Below the pieces are notes generated by a model. That model did not search any database. It worked only from the letters and a program-made list of their open reading frames with translations, and had not been told where the DNA came from. Both the position numbers and the translations under genes were made by a program. Source: Triticum aestivum (taxonomy: Eukaryota > Streptophyta > Magnoliopsida > Poales > Poaceae). Taken from it: DNA of 64,000 nucleotides. The DNA is taken from the NCBI RefSeq assembly GCF_018294505.1, contig NC_057800.1:174358396-174422395 (forward strand), written 5' to 3'. Shown here piece after piece: positions 21,928 to 33,496 of this stretch (within the stretch, counting starts at the first letter, position 1; each line of letters starts with the position of its first letter).

Positions 21928-23581
21928 ATGCCGTCATCAAGAGGTTTGATGGCTCCTTCAACCATCTACAATGATGCTGCCCAAAGGGGAGTCTTCCTCC
22001 CGGGACAGATCTTCGTGTTCGGAGGCTTCGCTCTACGGGCCAACTCGCTTGGCCATCTGGAGCAGATCGAAAACTACGCCCCTGGCCATCAGGTCAGATT
22101 TGGGAGCTTGAACTATGTTGCGGACATCCGTGGAGACTTGATCTTCGCCGGATTCGAGACCGCGGCTACCACTCCTGGTCACCCCGAGGGACATGACCTA
22201 AATCTGTCATCGGACCGCATCCAGGAGACAGCTCCCATAACCACTCTGGCCTTAGATCCAGAGCATACTGCGCCATCCAAGGATGGGAGGATCGACCCCA
22301 CCAGGAGGCCATAGATTCCACGGCGTTGGAGCCGTACATAGACTTGATCTCACACGATACCTGTGCCACCGGAACTCCGGACTCGTTTCTGGCCGTAAGT
22401 TCCGAACCATGTGAGCCCGCGGACGCTGAACTTGATTGTTTATTGATCTTCGAATTCAACACCGCAAACATCTTCCAGCACTCGCCTTTGGGCGACATGC
22501 TAAACTCATTAAAGAACCTGTCCTTGGCAGAGGACTCACATCCGAACTATATCCGGTTCGAACTAGGGGCTGACGATGGAGAATTTTTCTCCCCACCCGC
22601 CGCCCACTTCATAGCCACGGTCGAGGATTTAACTGACACACTTGATTACGACTCTGAGGACATCGATGGTATCGACGACGATGCCGGAGAAGAAGAGGCC
22701 CAGAACCCGCCGTTCACCGGACACTGGACGGCCACTTCCACGTATGATGTATACATGGTGGATGCACTAAAGGAGAACAACGGCGATGACAAGGAAGATC
22801 CAACTGAGGATAAACCTTCCAAAATACAATCCAAGTGTCGGCGTCAGCGGCGCCGCTCTAAGTCACGCCACAGTAAAGACAGCAACACCGGCATAGGAGA
22901 AGATAACACTCCAGAAGGTGTCGAAGACAACGAAGACCCCGTTGAAACAGCTAATGAACAAGATGAACGGGAGGATGGGAAGGTTAGCCCTGGTAAACAG
23001 GCCACACACGAAGACTCGGAGGACGGAAGTTATCTTCCACTCTCCGAGGATGAGGTGGGCCTGGCACCGACGATTTCATCGTGCCTGAGGAACCTCTTGA
23101 GCAGGAGCGCTTCAAGCGCCAGCTAATAGCCACTACAAGGAGCCTGAAAAAGAAGCAGCAGCAGCTTCAAGCTGACCAAGATCTACTCAATGATAAATGG
23201 ACCAATGTCCGAGCAGCCGAAGAATATAGCCTCAAGCGCCCAACCAAAAGCTACCCAAAGCGCAAATTGCTACCTCAGTTTGATGAGGAGGCGCCGGAAT
23301 ACATAGCACCATCGTACAATACGGCTGACCGACCACCAAATGGTCGGGACAAAACGGCAACTCACGTCGAACACCAGCCCGCCCCGCCTCATCGCACAGG
23401 TAGAGGTAAATTAGCCCACGGCCATACATATGACCTCCGGCGAAACCTGAACAATAAAGCAGGACATACCAGATCAATCTACAGACCGCGAGGACGTGCC
23501 TCGACACACGGCGACAACCACCTATTAGGACGTGACAAACTTAGTCATGCGCGGGCTGAAAACCGCAGATGGACTCCATGA
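21928..23581 (+). pseudogene. E7 gag N-terminal part
   Basis: Three open pieces in different frames (21928-22314, 22326-23126, 23081-23581). The first begins at an ATG after the primer site (MPSSRGLMAPSTIYND). The second is highly acidic (YDSEDIDGIDDDAGEEEA) then basic (RRQRRRSKSRHSKDS). The third is Gln/Lys-rich and helical. This matches the variable N-terminal half of Tat-type gag. Stops at 22312 and frameshifts near 23100 break it. Confidence 0.65.
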
Positions 23582-23647
23582 GAGCTACGTCGCGATACGG
23601 CCCGATATAGAGGCGCCACACACCCTCATTGCTTCACTGATGAGGTC

Positions 23648-24439
23648 ATGGATCATGAATTCCTAGAAGGGTTCAAACCTGTGAATATAGAATCATACGA
23701 TGGAACCATGGACCCCGCAGTGTGGATCGAAGAGTTCATTCTCCCAATTCATATGGCCCGCGGCGATGACCTCCACGCCATCAAATACCTCCCTTTAAAA
23801 CTCAAGGGGCCAGCTCGGCATTGTCTCAACAGTCTGCCTGCAAATTCTATTGGCAGCTGGGAGGAATTGGAAGAGGCCTTCCTCGATAACTTCCAAGGGA
23901 AATATGTTCGAGCTCCGGACGCTGATGACTTAAGCCATATAGTTCAACAGCCCGGAGAGTACGCCAGGAAATTCTGGACTAGGTTCTTAACTAAAAAGAA
24001 GCAAATCGTTGATTGTCCGGATGCCAAAGCCCTAGTAGCCTTCAAACACAACATCTGTGACGAATGGCTCGCTCACCACCTCGGCCAAGAAAAGCCAAAA
24101 TCCATGGCGGCCCTCACAGCACTCATGACCCGCTTTTGTGCAGGCGAGGACAGTTGGTTGGCCCATAGCAAAAACAATGCAAGCAACACCGACACCCCTG
24201 AAGTTAAAAATAACAAAGACAAGTCTCTACGCATCAGATACAAGCGTCGAAACAACAATGACAACACCGAGGATACGGCGGTCAATGCCAGATTCAGTGG
24301 ATCTAAGTCCAGTCAGCGGAAGAAGCCGTTCCAAAAGAACAATTCAGGCCCATCCAGCTTGGACCGCATACTTGATCGTCCATGCCAGATTCACGGCACC
24401 CCGGACCAACCACCCAATCATACAAATAGAGATTGCTAG
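23648..24439 (+). CDS. E7 gag core with CHHC zinc motif
   Basis: 263 codons. Residues about 15-150 form the retrotransposon gag domain (PF03732 type): YDGTMDPAVWIEEFILPIHM, LKLKGPARHCLNSLP, WEELEEAFLDNF and GEYARKFWTRFLTKKKQI. A basic low-complexity segment follows, then a zinc-binding motif C-x2-H-x8-H-x4-C at 24383-24436. The frame stops at TAG (24437-24439), where related sequences have Trp (TGG), just after the last Cys. It would form particles and bind RNA, provided proteins from a partner element are supplied. Confidence 0.8.
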   Translation: MDHEFLEGFKPVNIESYDGTMDPAVWIEEFILPIHMARGDDLHAIKYLPLKLKGPARHCLNSLPANSIGSWEELEEAFLDNFQGKYVRAPDADDLSHIVQQPGEYARKFWTRFLTKKKQIVDCPDAKALVAFKHNICDEWLAHHLGQEKPKSMAALTALMTRFCAGEDSWLAHSKNNASNTDTPEVKNNKDKSLRIRYKRRNNNDNTEDTAVNARFSGSKSSQRKKPFQKNNSGPSSLDRILDRPCQIHGTPDQPPNHTNRDC

Positions 24440-24568
24440 GTTTTTAAACAGGCCGACAAATTAAACGCCGAGAACAGGGAAAAGGGATCGCAAAGCAAGG
24501 ACGATGACGAAGAGCCCCGGCAACCGAACACAAGGGGACAGAAGAAGTTTCCCCCTCGGGTCAAAACG

Positions 24569-25247
24569 GTGAACATGATATACGCTACCCACATTCCCAA
24601 GAGGGAGCGCAAGTGTGCGCTCAGGGGCGTCTACGTGATAGAGCCAGTCACCCCAAAATTCAATCCATGGTCGTCATGCCCGATCACTTTTGATCGCCGG
24701 GATCATCCGACCAGTATCCGTCACGGTGGCTCAGACGCACTGGTCCTAGACCCATATAATTGATGGGTTCCACCTGACTCGCATCCTTATGGACGGAGGT
24801 AGCAGCCTCAATCTGCTCTATCAGGATACAACGCGGAAAATGGGCATTAACCCATCACGAATCAAGCCCACTAGGACTACCTTCAAAGGAGTCATACTAG
24901 GTGTAGTGGCCCACTGTACGGGCTTAGTCACACTAGAGGTTGTCTTCGGATCTCCGGACAACTTCCGGAGCAAGGAGTTAATCTTCGATATCGTCCCCTT
25001 CCGCAGCGGCTATCACGCACTGCTCGGACGAACTGCGTTTTCTCGATTCAATGTAGTACCACATTATGCTTATCTCAAGCTCAAGATGCCCAGTCCATGC
25101 GGCGTCTTAACGGTCAATGGAAATATGGAACACTCCCTCTGTACAGAAGAGCACACAGCTGCCTTAGCAGCAGAAGTACAAAGTGGCCTTCTCAAGCAGA
25201 ACCTTAATTCGGTTGCCGAGCCCACGGACACCGTTAAGAGGGTCTGA
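24569..25247 (+). pseudogene. E7 aspartic protease
   Basis: Two pieces in different frames: 24569-24763 (KFNPWSSCPITFDRRDHPTS, the pre-protease segment) and 24789-25247 (catalytic MDGGSSLNLLYQDT, then SGYHALLGRTAFSRFNVVPH). A frameshift lies near 24765. The active-site D-x-G is present. After the stop at 25245 there is no RT, unlike E1 and E8. Confidence 0.8.
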
Positions 25248-26170
25248 AATACTTTGCAGCAGGAGAGCTCGGCTCGTCAGGAGCTCGACTAGCAATCCGG
25301 CCTCCGTCTCAGTCCCGATAAAGTGGCCCATAGTACATAACTACGCACTCAAAATCCCATGGGCATCGACGGAGGCATAGCTAGCTTGTGGTCCATAGTA
25401 CGACTCAACCGACATCGGATACACACATACTTTCACTTTTAGTTGTTTCCTTTTCAGGTCTCAATCCCACAGGCCCCATCTGGTGGTCTGGTCATCGGTC
25501 CTCTTGAAGGATAAACACACCAAGATGGCGAGAAACACAGACATATTGGGACTTTTTAGGTGATTCCGTTAACGATAACTCTACCTGTTTTTCAGGACCC
25601 ACATGCAGCTCTCCCTTGGTTTCAGCATGTCAAATAGCATGTTGCTTATTGCACTACCTGTATCAATGCGCCTTGACTTACTAATTAAATTACAATGAGA
25701 ACAGTTTGCGGCTGGAGCTTTAGGACCCCAGCCTTTTACCTTTGTACCTTTTGTGTTTCCTTTTTCTTTTTTCAGCTCCCATGTGGATAACCTATCAGGT
25801 AGCACCCGTACACTTTGGTATGTTTGATGTTTGCCAGGGGCTTCATAGCACTCCACATTACGGCAACAAAAGTCCGAACACTTTTTATAAGTATAGTTCG
25901 GCACCCCGAATTTAGCTTTATATACATTGGCTCCGAATCATGTCTTTGGTCAATAGTTGGGTTGCTCGGCTCTTGTGCTTGCTACCTTACGTTCCGCTAT
26001 ATCGGCTAAGGTAGTAAAGGGAGAACTACTGCGATTGTGCATTGGTTTATCCAAAGGAGCACCTCAGTAGAGAAAGCCGAAAACTGACTGTCATGATGCG
26101 GCAAGAGCCGGTATGCTGTTCGGAGGTTACAAATCGTTGGAGATTTCTTCTGCATTACGCGAAGGATTGG
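25248..26170 (+). other. E7 non-coding segment between protease and E8 insertion
   Basis: About 920 bp with no convincing gene. It follows the protease where RT would be expected and continues at 39920 beyond E8. The last five bases, ATTGG (26166-26170), are the target duplicated when E8 inserted. Confidence 0.6.
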
Positions 26171-27347
26171 TGTCGGAGTAAATAGCCATGGGAAGCCTAG
26201 CCGGCTTCCCCTGGCCCTTCTGAAAAAATTACGAGTCCGTCCGGCTCTCGAGAATCCAATACATGGGGCCGCCTTCCCCTTGCTGGCTGTCACCCAGGCC
26301 GGCTTTTGGAAGGCGGCTCGACTTTAGCCCTCATGAAGAAAGCCGTGGGAGGGCCGACTTCGAGAAGCCGGCCGCGAGGAGGCCGACTCCAAGAAGCCGG
26401 CTCCCATAAAGCGGTCGAGACCGTACCCTCAAAGTTTGCATCCACCTAGCAGCGATGAGACGGGGCGTGGCTACAGTGAAGCCTGCCACCCCCGAATCCC
26501 GGAGCACGCCTGGCACAGTGCGCCGTACGGGTGGCCATGACCCGTCTGGCGCGGCACTATTGCCACACCGACCCTGATGTCATCCACGACGGGTTACCAG
26601 TACGGCCCACGGGAGGTGGGCCCCTTCAGGCAAAGAGACACCTGAAGGCGGCCTGGCCTCCCACAGTCGGCCCGAGAGGGAGCCGGCTCTCTCCAGCCGG
26701 CTCGCTTCCCCCCTCGAAGGAGACGCCCCATTAAGGAGACAAGACGCGGTGAGGCTACAGTTGTCGCCCGCCGGACGGCGGCACTGTAGCCATGCTTACC
26801 TCGACGAAGCCCTCGTCATCAGGTTGAGGCAACAGTAACCAGCCACCGACAAGACCCTTGGCAGTGGGGCCTGCCTGTTGCCAAGGAGTTGGCAGCCGGC
26901 GGGACCCACCAGTCGGCGGGCCCCAGCAGTCGGCGCAGAAGCCGGCGAGCGTAGTCACAGACGGCTGGGCCCTGCGCCCAGTCGGATTACCATTGTACCC
27001 CCGGGGGTAGGCCTATATAAACCCCCCGGGGCACCCATGCAAAGGGTTGGACCCCCAGCTAGTTTTAGACACCACACAAGGAGAAGAAGCAAGCTAGCCG
27101 TGCCCTTCTTCCTCCTCCCACCGAACAGCTCAAGGAGCATTGTGTAGCTACTTGTCCATCTAGTGATCATGCGGAGACCCCGCAGAGCAGCAGTAGGGGT
27201 CTTATCTCCACGGAGAGCCCCGAAGCTGGGTAAGATTCGCCGGCATGCATGTCTTCGCCTCATCCCATTTCCAGGCACCGGCGATGTCTTACTGGCTCCC
27301 ATAATGATAAGCCACCCGTTGGCATATGTCGCACCTACCACCCGACA
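26171..27347 (+). repeat. E8 5' LTR with promoter
   Basis: Begins TGTCGGAGTAAATAGCC and ends CCTACCACCCGACA. A TATA box, TATATAA at 27014-27020, is followed by a CA-rich probable start region near 27040-27060. It is GC-rich in its first two thirds, with many AGCCGGC-type short repeats. Confidence 0.93.
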
Positions 27348-27349
27348 TT

Positions 27350-27368
27350 TGGCGCCCACCGTGGGGCC
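27350..27368 (+). other. E8 primer binding site (tRNA-Lys type)
   Basis: TGGCGCCCACCGTGGGGCC starts two bases after the LTR and is complementary to the tRNA-Lys 3' end as I recall it. It is identical to the E1 site. Confidence 0.8.
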
Positions 27369-27448
27369 AGGTGCACCGTCGTCCGGAGGCCTGTTCTGGA
27401 CGGGAACCCTCTTCCTCCCCAGCGAGCGTAGCCAGCCCGGCACGCCCG

Positions 27449-30351
27449 ATGGCGCTTGCCACGACGCGCTACAAGGCGTCACCAACGCCTGCGCAGCGAG
27501 CAGCCTCGCTGATCTCCTCGACAAGACCCTCATCTCCGACGAGCTCGCCTCTGATGCGAGCACCGACCACCTCGCCAACCTCCTCGGCCAGCTCCATGTC
27601 TCCAGCGAGCCCGCTGTGGATCTGGAGTCGGTTGGCTCCACCGATCCGATGCCTGTCGACTCCGACACGGCCTCGTTCGACACCTTCCCCACCAACGTCA
27701 CGATCTACAACGACCCGCTTCCCCGAGCCGATGGCTGCGACGCTTTCACCACCGAGGTGATGGTCATCGGCCACGACGGCGCTGCTGATGAGAGCGCCCA
27801 CGACGCCCCACACGCGGCGGTCCACGACTTGTCCATCCCCCTTCCGGCCGACGCCGACACTGAAGCACTGGAGGCTCGCCGCCTCGCCCTCCTCGCGGAA
27901 GGCCGGAAACTGGTTTCCATGAGACGCCTCGCTGAGGCCCACCGACGCGAGGCCGACCGCGCCGCCTTTGGCACGCCGCCCCCAGGCGGGCCCAGCCGGG
28001 TCGGCGTTGTCAGACAGCGTGGCGCTGTCATTGCTGACACATTCGGAGTCGACCGCCCAGTCTACGCCACTCCACTCGAGAACCTGCGCGCCACCCAGGC
28101 GGCCGTAGACGAGCTAGACGGACTGGGGGCCGAAGAACTCCCCCACATGACCCGACGCATCCAGCAGCTGATCGATGCAGCCGCGCAGCGGCATGAAGCC
28201 GACGCCCGCGCGAAAAGTCCTCCCCCGTGCCGAGATCACGGCGTGACGTCCCGGACGCCGACGGCGGGCAGAGACCGCGCGCGGCGCAAGAAAGAGCCGG
28301 CTGCCAGCCGAAGCCAAACCCGAATCTCCATCGAGCGAGACGCGGACGGCCATCCCCGAGCGATGGAATGGCGGGGCAACCCGCCTCCGCCTCGACCCCG
28401 TGGAGAGAGATATCCCACCCCGCCGCCAGTGGCGCACCCGACTCTCAGCGGCCGACTAGGTCGCCGCGAAGGAGTCGGCGAGAACGACGCCCGCTATCGG
28501 ATCGACCGCCTGGCGCGATCTCTGGCGCTGGAAGAAGAAGACAATGTCGGCCCACCTTGTTTCGACCCCCGCATCCGCGATGAGCCTTTCCCCAAAGGGT
28601 TCTCGCTCCCAAGAGACACGCCCAAGTACAACGGCTCCGTGAAGCCGGAAGATTGGTTGATCGACTACTCCACGGCGGTCAGCATAGCCAACGGCAACCG
28701 GCGCGTTGCCGTGAAGTACGTGCCCCTCATGCTGCAAGGCACGGCGCAGACCTTGCTCAACAGCCTCAAGCCTCTCAGCATCAACAGCTGGCTACATTTC
28801 ACCGAAGCTTTCATCCGCAACTTCACCAGCACTTACAAGCGGGCCCCCAAGCCCAGGCAGCTCTCCCTGTGCGTACAGGGCCCAGCCGAGTCCACTCGCG
28901 ACTACCTCATGCGTTGGGCCGAGCTCCGCAACTCTTGCGAAGGGGTGCACGAGGTGCAAGCCATAGAATACTTCACAGCCGGGTGCCGAGAAGGTACCCT
29001 CCTCAAGAACAAGCTCCTCTGCGACGAGCCGACTACCCTCGACGAGCTTCTGGACATAGCAGACAAATACGCCACCGCCGACTCTTCGATGAAGACCGAG
29101 CTCCGGGTAGACGCGTACGGGAAAGTACTCAACCCGGCGCCCAAGACGCCGGCAGGGGATTCCGGCCGACGCCCACACCCGAACAACCACAAGCGCAAGG
29201 GCCCCGCGCCGCCTCCCGCCAGTCGGCAGGTGGCGACGGTTGAAGACGTGCCGCCTGAAGGGCGGCCCGCGCCCAAGAAACCCAAGGGCGGCAGGCCGGC
29301 TTGGCAGTCGGCCTTCTCCTACGAGCAAACTCTCGACGCCCCGTGCAAGTTCCACAGCGGCGCGAAGCCATCCAACCACACAACTCGGAAGTGCCATTGG
29401 CTCACCCGAATCTCCAAAGGCGAAGGGCTCGCGCCGCCTCTGCCTGCCGGCCCGCCGCCTCCGGTTCCGCCGGCGCCGGCCGCTCGGCCCGCAGTCGGAG
29501 CCGTGCATGATGAGTTCCCCGACGAGCATTCCGCCTATATCGTCTTTACAAGCCAGCCCGAAGACCGACGCAGCAAACGCCGAGAGAACCAGGAAGTCAG
29601 CATGGTTGCTGCCAACCCCGCCGAGCACATGCACTGGTCAGAAAAGCCTATCAGCTGGAGCCAGGCCGATCACCCAGAGGTGATGCCATCTCCCGGCTCT
29701 TATGCATTGGTTCTGGATGCCACCCTTGCAACGGACAGACGCGCCGCCCGCTTCTCCCGTGTGTTGATAGACGGCGGGAGCAGCATCAACATCATGTACC
29801 GCGACACCCTGGAGAAGCTGAACATCAAGACAAAGCAACTCATGCCTACTCGGACAGTGTTCCATGGCATCGTACCCGGCCTGTCCTGCGCCCCCATTGG
29901 CAAGATCGAGACTGATGTACTTTTTGGGGACAAGGAGCATTTCCGCCGGGAAGTGATCTGGTTTGAAGTGGTGGACCTGGAGAGCCCTTACCATGCATTG
30001 CTTGGCCGACCTGCCTTGGCCAAATTCATGGCAGTCCCCCACTATGCATACCTCAAGATGAAGATACCAAGCACCAAAGGCATCATCACCGTAGCCGGCA
30101 ATTACAAGAAGTCCTCTGAGTGCGCAGCAGCCAGCAGCTGGCTGGCCGAGTCCCTTGTGATTGCCGAAGAAAAGAAGATGTTGGACCGAGTCGTGGCCAT
30201 AGCAGGCAAGCAATCGGCTGGGTCCCCCGATCCCGAGGAGCATGATGCTCAAGGATCTTTCCAGCCGGCCAAGGAGACGAAGAAGATACCTCTTGACCCC
30301 GAGCACCCAGAGAGGTTTGCCGTCATCGGGGCAAACCTAAACAGCAAATAG
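27449..30351 (+). CDS. E8 gag-protease polyprotein
   Basis: The likely gag start is ATG at 27449 (MALATTRYKAS), in a frame that shifts by one base near 27505 into the very long open frame ending at 30351. Domains: variable Ala/Asp-rich N-terminus; basic Pro-rich segment; gag core at about 28600-28990 (YNGSVKPEDWLIDYSTAVSI, LLNSLKPLSINSWLHFTEAF); zinc-binding motif C-x2-H-x7-H-x4-C at 29344-29394; protease near 29766 (VLIDGGSSINIMYRD, then SPYHALLGRPALAKFM). It forms and matures the particle. The frame ends with TAG at 30349-30351 right after NLNSK, where Gln is expected before RT, the same place as in E1. Confidence 0.9.
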
Positions 30352-31459
30352 GAAGGCGAGCTCGCCGATTTCCTCCGTGAGAATCGGGACATCTTTGCAT
30401 GGTCCCCCAAGGACATGCCGGGTGTTCCGAAGGAATTCGCCGAGCACAAACTACACGTCTGAAAAGACGTGAAACCAGTCAAGCAGCCCCTCCGCCGACT
30501 ATCAGAGGAAAAGAGAAGGATTGTAGGGGAGGAGATAGCCCGGCTTCTGGCAGTCGGCTTCATTATGGAAGTCTTCTTTCCAGAGTGGCTTGCCAACCCG
30601 GTCCTCGTGTTAAAGAAGAACAACAAGTGGCGCATGTGTATAGACTACACAAGCCTCAACAAGGCCTGCCCTAAAGATCCCTTTGCCCTGCCGAGGATTG
30701 ACCAAGTGATAGACTCCACGGCCGGATGCGATGTTGAGTTTCTTGGATGCTTACTCAGGATATCACCAGATAAAGCTAGATCCGGACGACCGCCTGAAGA
30801 CCGCCTTCATCACGCCATTTGGAGCCTTCTGCTACCTGACTATGACATTCGGCTTAAGAAATGCCGGTGCCACTTTTCAGCGTTGCATGCAGAAGTGCCT
30901 CCTCAAGCAACTCGGCAGAAACGCTCACGTCTACATGGACGACATTGTGGTGAAGACGGAGAAGCGCGGCACCTTGCTGGAAGACCTCAAAGAAACGTTT
31001 GAGAACCTACGCCGGTTCCAAATCAAGCTCAACCCCGAGAAATGTGTGTTCGGAGTGCCAGCCGACCAGCTCCTAGGCTTCCTGGTCTCCGAACACGGCA
31101 TCGAATGCAACCCGGTGAAGATCAAGGCCATCGAGAGAATGGCGATCCCCACCAAGCTTCGAGACATCCAAAAGTTCACCGGATGCTTGGCCTCCTTGAA
31201 CCGCTTCATCAGCCAGCTCGGAGAGAAAGCTCTTCCCCTCTACCGCCTCATGAAGAAGAGCACTCACTTCGAGTGGAACGACCAGGCCGACCAGGCTTTT
31301 CACGAGCTGAAGAAGATGCTGGCCACGCCGCCCGTCCTAGCGGCGCCGACTGAGAAAGAGCCCATGCTCCTTTACATTGCCGCAACCAGCCGGGTGGTCA
31401 GCACCGTCATCGTAGTCCAACGCCCAGAAGAAGGCCGAGCCTAGCCGGTCCAGAGGCCG
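30352..31459 (+). pseudogene. E8 reverse transcriptase and start of RNase H
   Basis: Continues from protease. TGA at 30460-30462 stands where Arg (CGA) is expected. RT motifs: NPVLVLKKNNKWRMCIDY, LSFLDAYSGYHQIKL, TAFITPFGAFCYLTMTFGLR and the intact catalytic VYMDDIVVK. A two-base loss near 30730 moves the frame (30469-31002 to 30731-31444). The connection and RNase H start follow (KFTGCLASLNRFISQLGEKA, ATPPVLAAPTEKEPMLLYIA). TAG at 31442-31444 replaces an expected Gln. The catalytic loop is intact; only the stops and the shift disable it. Confidence 0.88.
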
Positions 31460-33496
31460 GTGTATTATTTGAGCGAGGTGCTGTCCGCTTCAAAGCAGAA
31501 CTACCCGCACTACCAGAAGATGTGTTACGGCGTGTACTTCACCGCCAAGAAGCTGAAGCCCTACTTTCAAGAGCATCCCGTCACGGTCGTATGCACCGCC
31601 CCGCTGGCCGAGATCATAGGCAGCCGGGACGCATCCAGCCGGGTAGCGAAATGGGCCATCGAGCTGGCCCCTTACACAATATTCTACCAGCCCCGCACTG
31701 CCATCAAGTCCCAAGCACTGGCCGACTTCCTCGTCGACTGGGCCGAGACCCAGTACCTGCCGCCGGCTCCCGACTCCACCCATTGGCGCATGCACTTTGA
31801 TGGGTCCAAGATGCGCACCGGCTTGGGAGCCGGCGTTGTCCTTACCTCTCCCAAAGGCGACAAGCTCAGATACACGCTGCAGATTCACTTTGCCGCCTCC
31901 AACAATGTAGCCGAGTACGAGGCACTCATACACGGGCTTCGGCTTGCCAAGGAACTCGGCATCCGACGGATCCTATGTTATGGCGACTCAGACTTGGTGG
32001 TTCAGCAATCATCCGGCGACTGGGACGCCAAGGACGCAAATATGGCAAGCTACCGCTTCCTGGTTCAACAACTCAGCGGATACTTTGAAGGATGCGAGTT
32101 CCTCCACGTACCGCGAGCCGACAACGAGCCAGCCGATGCCCTGGCTCGAATAGGCTCCACTCGGCAAGCAATACCAACCGGCGTCTCTCTACAACGCCTC
32201 CTCAAGCCGTCCATCAAGCCGTCTCCAGAGTCCGATTCCATCTTCGTACTGCCTGACCCCGACGCGGCCGGGTCTGGCTCGAAGAACCAAGCAGGCGACC
32301 CCGGGACTTCAGTAGTCGGCCCGGGGACTTCGGCAACCGGCTCGGGGACTGCCACACCCGGCTCGGGGACTGCAGTAGCCGGCCCGGGGACTGCACCAAC
32401 ACAACAGCCGGCGGCTGACTCCAGCATTTTACCACCCAGCCCGCCCACCCTGGTGGCAGTAGCCACATTGGCAGTAGGAGAAGTCGCGGCTCCGTCATGG
32501 GCTCAGTCCATCCTCAACTTCCTAGTAAACCAAGATCTGCCGGCTGACGAAATAGAGGCAAGACAAGTCCAACGTCGAGCCGGAGCATACACAATCGTCA
32601 ATAGAGAACTCGTCAAGCGCAGTGTCACTGGAGTCCTCCAACGGTGCGTCCAGCAAGAGAAGGGCATTGCAATCCTCAGAGACATTCACCAAGGAGAATG
32701 CGGCCACCATGCGGCTTCAAGATCACTCGTCGCCAAAGCTTTCCGCCATGGTTTCTTCTGGCCGACTTCTTTGGATGACGCCAAAGAATTAGTTAAATAT
32801 TGCAAAGGGTGCCAACTCTTCAGCTCCAAGCAACACATGCCGGCTTCGGCACTCAAGACCATTCCCCTCACCTGGCCCTTCGCCGTTTGGGGACTGGACA
32901 TGGTGGGCCCATTCAAGACGGCGCGCGGCGGCATGACGCATTTGCTCGTCGCCATGGACAAATTCACCAAGTGGATTGAGGCAAAGCCGATCAAGAAGCT
33001 GAATGGGCCGACTGCTGTGACATTCATCGCAGACATAACAACTCGGTATGGCGTGCCACACAGCATCATCACCGACAATGGCACGAATTTTGCCAAAGGA
33101 GCCTTGGCACGTTTCTGCGCAGCCCAAGGTATCCGGCTGGACTTAGCGTCCGTCGCCCACCCGCAGTCAAACGGCCAGGTCGAGCAAGCCAACGGCCTCA
33201 TCCTCTTCGGCATCAAGCCCCGACTGGTCGTACCACTGGAGCGTTCAGCCGGCTGTTGGCTCGATGAGCTGCCGGCTGTCCTCTGGAGTCTGCGCACTAC
33301 CCCAAACAAGTCAACCGGCTTCACTCCTTTCTTCCTCGTGTACGGTGCCGAGGCGATCATCCCAACCGACATCGAGTTCGACTCGCCCCAGGTAACCATG
33401 TACACGGAGGCGGAGGCCAAGGAAGCACGAGAAGACGGTGTCGACCTGCTGGAAGAAGGCCGGCTGTTAGCCCTCAGCCGGTCTGCCATCTACTAG
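31460..33496 (+). CDS. E8 RNase H, archaeal-type RNase H and integrase
   Basis: 678 codons open. Residues 1-95 complete the first RNase H. Residues 109-233 are the archaeal-type RNase H with acidic residues D114, E152 or E154, D176 and D226 (HFDGS, AEYEA, GDSD, NEPADALA). Residues 279-315 are a Gly/Pro/Thr linker encoded by a 21-bp tandem repeat. Residues 405-455 are the integrase zinc domain (H410, H416 or H417, C448, C451). The core has D480, D539 and E575, that is D,D(35)E. The frame ends in two consecutive TAG codons at 33494-33499, both where Gln is expected. The first codon here is only the first Met after the upstream stop. Confidence 0.92.
   Translation: MYYLSEVLSASKQNYPHYQKMCYGVYFTAKKLKPYFQEHPVTVVCTAPLAEIIGSRDASSRVAKWAIELAPYTIFYQPRTAIKSQALADFLVDWAETQYLPPAPDSTHWRMHFDGSKMRTGLGAGVVLTSPKGDKLRYTLQIHFAASNNVAEYEALIHGLRLAKELGIRRILCYGDSDLVVQQSSGDWDAKDANMASYRFLVQQLSGYFEGCEFLHVPRADNEPADALARIGSTRQAIPTGVSLQRLLKPSIKPSPESDSIFVLPDPDAAGSGSKNQAGDPGTSVVGPGTSATGSGTATPGSGTAVAGPGTAPTQQPAADSSILPPSPPTLVAVATLAVGEVAAPSWAQSILNFLVNQDLPADEIEARQVQRRAGAYTIVNRELVKRSVTGVLQRCVQQEKGIAILRDIHQGECGHHAASRSLVAKAFRHGFFWPTSLDDAKELVKYCKGCQLFSSKQHMPASALKTIPLTWPFAVWGLDMVGPFKTARGGMTHLLVAMDKFTKWIEAKPIKKLNGPTAVTFIADITTRYGVPHSIITDNGTNFAKGALARFCAAQGIRLDLASVAHPQSNGQVEQANGLILFGIKPRLVVPLERSAGCWLDELPAVLWSLRTTPNKSTGFTPFFLVYGAEAIIPTDIEFDSPQVTMYTEAEAKEAREDGVDLLEEGRLLALSRSAIY
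32297..32401 (+). repeat. 21-bp coding minisatellite in E8 pol linker
   Basis: Five units of exactly 21 bp, each with a core CGGGACT or CGGGGACT, at 32297, 32318, 32339, 32360 and 32381. Each encodes seven residues with a GT core (PGTS, PGTS, SGTA, SGTA, PGTA). It sits between the second RNase H and integrase. The core resembles the CTTCGGGGACTAC polypurine tract beside the 3' LTR and other copies in the element. Confidence 0.85.

Noticed and set aside
26531..27147. Open frames within the E8 LTR, repeated at 39097-39714
   Set aside because: Same frames appear in both LTRs because the LTRs are copies; no conserved domain.
27469..30306. Long minus-strand open frames opposite E8 gag-protease
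   Set aside because: GC-rich shadow frames of the sense gag; no splice signals or similarity to the antisense genes, which lie downstream of pol.
30700..30740. Programmed frameshift in the E8 RT
   Set aside because: The shift lies inside a conserved RT motif and equals a simple two-base loss; no slippery heptamer is seen.
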